From: Pontederia crassipes
Taxonomy: Eukaryota > Streptophyta > Magnoliopsida > Commelinales > Pontederiaceae
Reading direction: 5' to 3'
DNA: 64,000 nt
Assembly (NCBI GenBank): GCA_030549335.1
Contig: CM060194.1
Location: 69,848,077-69,912,076 of the forward strand
Shown here: one piece after another, positions 60,848 to 64,000 of the stretch
How positions within the stretch are numbered: position 1 is the stretch's first letter
How the letters are laid out: each line of letters begins with the position of its first letter
Translations under genes and position numbers: made by a program
Notes under the pieces: model-generated
The model's database searches: none
The model's input: only the letters and a program-made list of their open reading frames with translations
What the model was told of the DNA's origin: nothing

Positions 60848-61667
60848 TGGCATCACATAACATGAAGATCGAGAAATTCACAGGACAAAATAGTTTCAGT
60901 CTCTGGCAGATCAAGATGTGGGTGCTTCTGAAATAACAAAGAGTCTGGGTGCCGCTCGCGAACGTGTGATCAAATCAAAGGAGGAAGACTCCAAGGGCAA
61001 AGAAAAGGACGCCGACCTTGCAAATTTGGCGGCACAGGAAGAGAAGGTGCACTCTATGATGCTATCGTGTATGGCGGATGAGTGATTATCGAAGTCCCGA
61101 TCAAGAAACGGCAGTTGATCTGTGGTCACAACTTCAGAGTCTCTATATGACCAAGTCTCTTACCAATAAGTTGTTGAAGCAACGTTTGTTCGCCCTCCGC
61201 ATGCAAGAAGGTACTCCTCTGAAAGATCATCTTGATCGGATGAATACTTTGTTGATGGAATTACGAAACATAGATGTGAAGATTGCGGATGAAGATGTTG
61301 TCCTACTTCTGTTAGTGTCTCTTCGTCTGTCATACGAAAATTTCATTTAGTCTGTTATCATCGGAAGAGACACAATTACTCTGGAAAAAGTAAAATCGAG
61401 TCTACATAATCGTGAACTTCGTCATAGGGCATCTGGCAAGGCTGTGGAGACTTAGGGTTGGTAACAAACACAAAGAAGGGATACCATCGAAACCCTAAGA
61501 AGGGTAAGCCGAAGAAGAAGAATGTCAATTCGAAGGACATTTGTAACTACTGCAAAGAACTTGGTCACCGGAAGAAAAATTGCCCCAAGAAGGACACGGT
61601 TGCTACAGTAGCATACCAGAATAGCGAATCTGATGATAACAATTTGACTCTCATAGTATCTGATTAA
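60848..61667 (+). pseudogene. Copia gag remnant with zinc knuckle
   Basis: It starts ATGGCATCACATAACATGAA (MASHNMKIEKFTGQNSFSLW), the usual Copia gag N-terminus, but a stop follows after about 30 codons. The UBN2-type segment 61078-61350 reads LWSQLQSLYMTKSLTNKLLK, and the zinc knuckle CNYCKELGHRKKNC (CX2CX4HX4C) lies at about 61540-61580. Frame breaks between the segments show it is dead. Confidence 0.9.
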
Positions 61668-61689
61668 AGATGTTTGGAGGAGAGTTGAA

Positions 61690-62830
61690 TTCTAAATTCA
61701 GGATATTCCTATCATATGACTTCACACAGAGTGGTTATCAACTTATCAGGATATTGATGACGGAAACATCATAATGAACAATGATGCAGCTTGTAAAATG
61801 ATTGGAATCGACTCAATTCAAATTAGAACTCATGACAATCGGGTGAGGACATTGACATAAGTCCATCATGTTTCGCAATTGAAGAAAAATATGATATTGT
61901 TAGAAGTTTTAGGCTCCAAAGGATGTGCAGGAAGTGTTCTCAAGGTCACCAAGGGTGATCTTGAAGTCATGAGAGGAGTCAAGCAAAAGTCCTTGTACAT
62001 ACTACAAGGCACAGTAATTTCTAACGTGAGTGTAGTACGTAGTTCATCCAAATCAGAAGCATCCAAATTGTGGCACATGTGACTTGGACATATGAGTAAA
62101 AAAGGGATGGACATCCTCAGCAAGCGCAATCTTCTGGATGGTCAGAAGTTATCTAAAATCGGATTCTGCAAACACCGCGTCTTCGGCAAGCAAAAATGAC
62201 ATCAATTCAGCAAAGTCGTGTACAAGACGAAGGCAACACTCGATACTGTTGGGGCCCCTTTCGTGTTCCATCTCTAAGAGGTCTAGATACTTCCTATCTG
62301 TGATAGATGATTACTTAAGGATGACATGGGCATTCATGGTGAAGCACAAGAGCGAGGCATTCGAAACCTTCAAACAGTGAGAGGCTCTCGTGGAGAATTA
62401 GACATCGAGAAAGCTAAAACATCTTCATATCGATAACGGCTTGGAGTTCTATTCGTTTGAATTTGATCGGTTCTGCAAGGATGAAGGCATTACTAGGCAT
62501 CGCACCATTAAAGATACACCACGTGCATGCTCTCTAATTCTAGTTTGAACAAGTCATTCTGGGCTGAGGTTGTTAGCGCAGCATGCTACCTTGTCAATCG
62601 GAGTCTTGCAACCACGATCGATCTGAAAACTCCCATTGAGGTATGGTCAGGCAATCCTGCTGATTATACTAATTTGAAATATATTATCATGTCAACGAAG
62701 GAAAGCTAGAACCAAGGATCAAAAAAGGAGTCTTTGTGAGTTATGATGCAGGTGTAAAAGACTTCAGAATCTGATCTCCTTCAAAACAGAAGGTTATTCA
62801 CAACATAAATATATCTTTTGATGAAATGTC
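61690..62830 (+). pseudogene. Copia gag-pre-integrase and integrase remnant
   Basis: Pieces recognisable as Copia pol are KGDLEVMRGVKQKSLYILQG (61950-62010, pre-integrase), SRYFLSVIDDYLRMTWAFMV (about 62280-62340, integrase core) and FWAEVVSAACYLVNRS (62550-62600). After 62710 comes only the integrase tail (FVSYDAGVKDF, ISFDEM), and then sequence without RT motifs up to the right LTR. Several stops and frame shifts separate the pieces. Confidence 0.85.
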
Positions 62831-63549
62831 TATGCTCAAGACAAATCAGATGTTGTTGACTCAGCAGAGGAGGATGTCAACAAACAGGTGGAGTTTAGAT
62901 TAACTCCAATTCAGAATGGAGCAGAAGAATCTCATCAGGTTGAACAAGCAGAACCTAAAGAGCAAATATAAAAAGCAACGACAAGTCTAGCTGTTGGACG
63001 TGCACGCAAACAAGTAGGTCCATCTAAGCGTTATGACTTTGAGGACATGGTTGTTCCAAATAGCTGAAAAGGTGGAGTTGCCAAAGCCATCGAGCTACAA
63101 GGATGTTATCGCATGTGCAGAATCAGAACATGTACTAGCGGCAGTAGAGAGTGATAGATATCTGAGTGGAGGATTTAATTCAAGGTGGAGATTGTTAATA
63201 GTACCTTGAATCCTACTCCAACTGGAATCTGGACCCAAACTCCCAAATAAAAGGAAATCTGTCTGACATACTTTGTATATTTCCTTATGATTATTATGGA
63301 ATTGATTTATTTCATTATCACAAGACAGGTGTCTTAATTTTGGAATTAATATAGAATCTTAGTAGGTTTGTAATTCCTATCGTCTGTAAAAGAGAGTGCC
63401 CATATAAACTTCCTAGGGTCCAAATATAATGCAATCTATCTTGTAATCCTCTTCTATTTCTTCCATCTAATAAAATTCTTTGTCGCCTTAAATTTCTTGG
63501 GTTTTCTTGCGGTGCATAATTTCTCTCGTGCAGAAATCCTAACATAAAA

Positions 63550-64000
63550 CATCATATATAATCCTTGGAATCTGTAGTTGTGGTTTTAAAAATGAATAGA
63601 AAGTGATATTGAACAAATATTGAAAGCTTTATGCCCCTGAATCAATCCGGGATTGTCTTCATGAGGAATTGAAGTTAGAGACTGATCAAACAATCAGATT
63701 CAACAGTTGGCTCTTTTTCACAGATAAAACATGACATATAATCCCCTGAATCTGCATTTGGTGGTTGTGAAAATGTGAATCAAACAAATACTGAAGGTTC
63801 GATGTTTTCTATTCAGAATTGATTCATACTCAACCATCCATGTCTTTGCAAGGCAAGATGATATAAATTTATTTATTTTTCGTTTCAGGACAATATAGAC
63901 TTTTTTCTGCGTGACGAATATTTTTTACAATGGCATGAATTGATGAATAATCTCTGCACCCTTGGATAACGTCGCAATAACCTCTCAATTCAATTTTCGG
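63550..64000. other. Flank right of the Copia element, probably EXS intron
   Basis: AT-rich sequence without an exon for the EXS N-terminus. Some phrases (ATAATCC..TGAATCTG, TTGTGGTT) recur near 63555 and 63735, suggesting a weak local duplication. Confidence 0.4.

Larger units (their letters stand above)
60163..63544 (+). mobile_element. Copia retrotransposon, internally deleted
   Basis: LTRs of 359 bp (60163-60521) and 352 bp (63193-63544) both start TGTTAATA and end CCTAACA. The 5-bp target duplication TAAAA is intact (60158-60162 and 63545-63549). A primer-binding site for initiator tRNA-Met (TGGTATTAGAGCC) follows the left LTR, and a purine-rich tract (CAAGGTGGAGA) precedes the right one. 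The 2.67-kb interior holds gag and part of integrase only; reverse transcriptase and RNase H are missing. By eye the LTRs differ at roughly one position in eight to ten, so the insertion is old. It lies in an intron of the EXS gene, on the opposite strand. Confidence 0.93.

Overview
This is a nuclear plant chromosome segment. The evidence is intron-rich genes with GT-AG splice sites, a photosystem I antenna gene, two genes for probable chloroplast proteins, an AT-rich background and a heavy load of plant transposon families (RTE and L1 LINEs, SINE, Copia, Gypsy, CACTA, hAT-like and foldback elements). The very GC-rich third codon positions of the ribonucleotide reductase gene and the proteins' resemblance to those of monocots such as banana and ginger suggest a monocot. 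The species cannot be proven from the window.

Five protein-coding genes can be reconstructed exon by exon. (1) 1743-6191, minus: plastid-targeted DUF493/YbeD-like protein, 5 exons, 213 aa. (2) 15104-19739, minus: small conserved plant protein of unknown function, 7 exons, 191 aa. (3) 28440-29498, plus: intronless ribonucleotide reductase small subunit, 352 aa. (4) 30215-31881, minus: photosystem I antenna protein Lhca2, 5 exons, 266 aa, with a GC-AG first intron. (5) 49052-59421, minus: SPX-less EXS-domain membrane protein (ERD1/XPR1/SYG1 family), 12 exons visible, its first exon apparently beyond the right edge. A sixth likely gene is the single-exon reading frame 10303-10752 (minus), which resembles the C-terminal part of IDD14/15/16 (SGR5-type) transcription factors and carries an EAR motif but no zinc fingers. 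Possible exons of an unrecognised plus-strand gene lie between 6756 and 12180, one of them split by a retroposon.

Most of the rest is mobile DNA. Seven 5'-truncated copies of one RTE-type LINE tail (ending in TTG repeats) are scattered across the window, most with clear target duplications. A pair near 9 kb has swapped target duplications, the footprint of an inversion. An L1 LINE (19.9-22.6 kb), a second LINE fragment and a 1.2-kb foldback hairpin (23.1-24.3 kb) follow each other. A 0.5-kb hAT-like MITE and a GC-rich element with short inverted ends precede the ribonucleotide reductase gene. From 35163 to 48497 lies a Gypsy (Tekay/Del-like) retrotransposon with about 2.4-2.8 kb LTRs, gutted of most of gag-pol, into which a 6.8-kb CACTA transposon and an RTE tail have jumped. 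A deleted Copia element with matching 5-bp target duplications (60163-63544) sits in the first intron of the EXS gene.

The genes look like ordinary housekeeping and photosynthesis genes and share no evident pathway. No defence system, gene cluster or other new multi-gene system was found. The most notable signals are structural: the inversion between RTE tails, the long nested hairpin, the arrays of GGTCGACC-type palindromes in the Gypsy LTRs, the GC-AG intron and the zinc-finger-less IDD-like gene.
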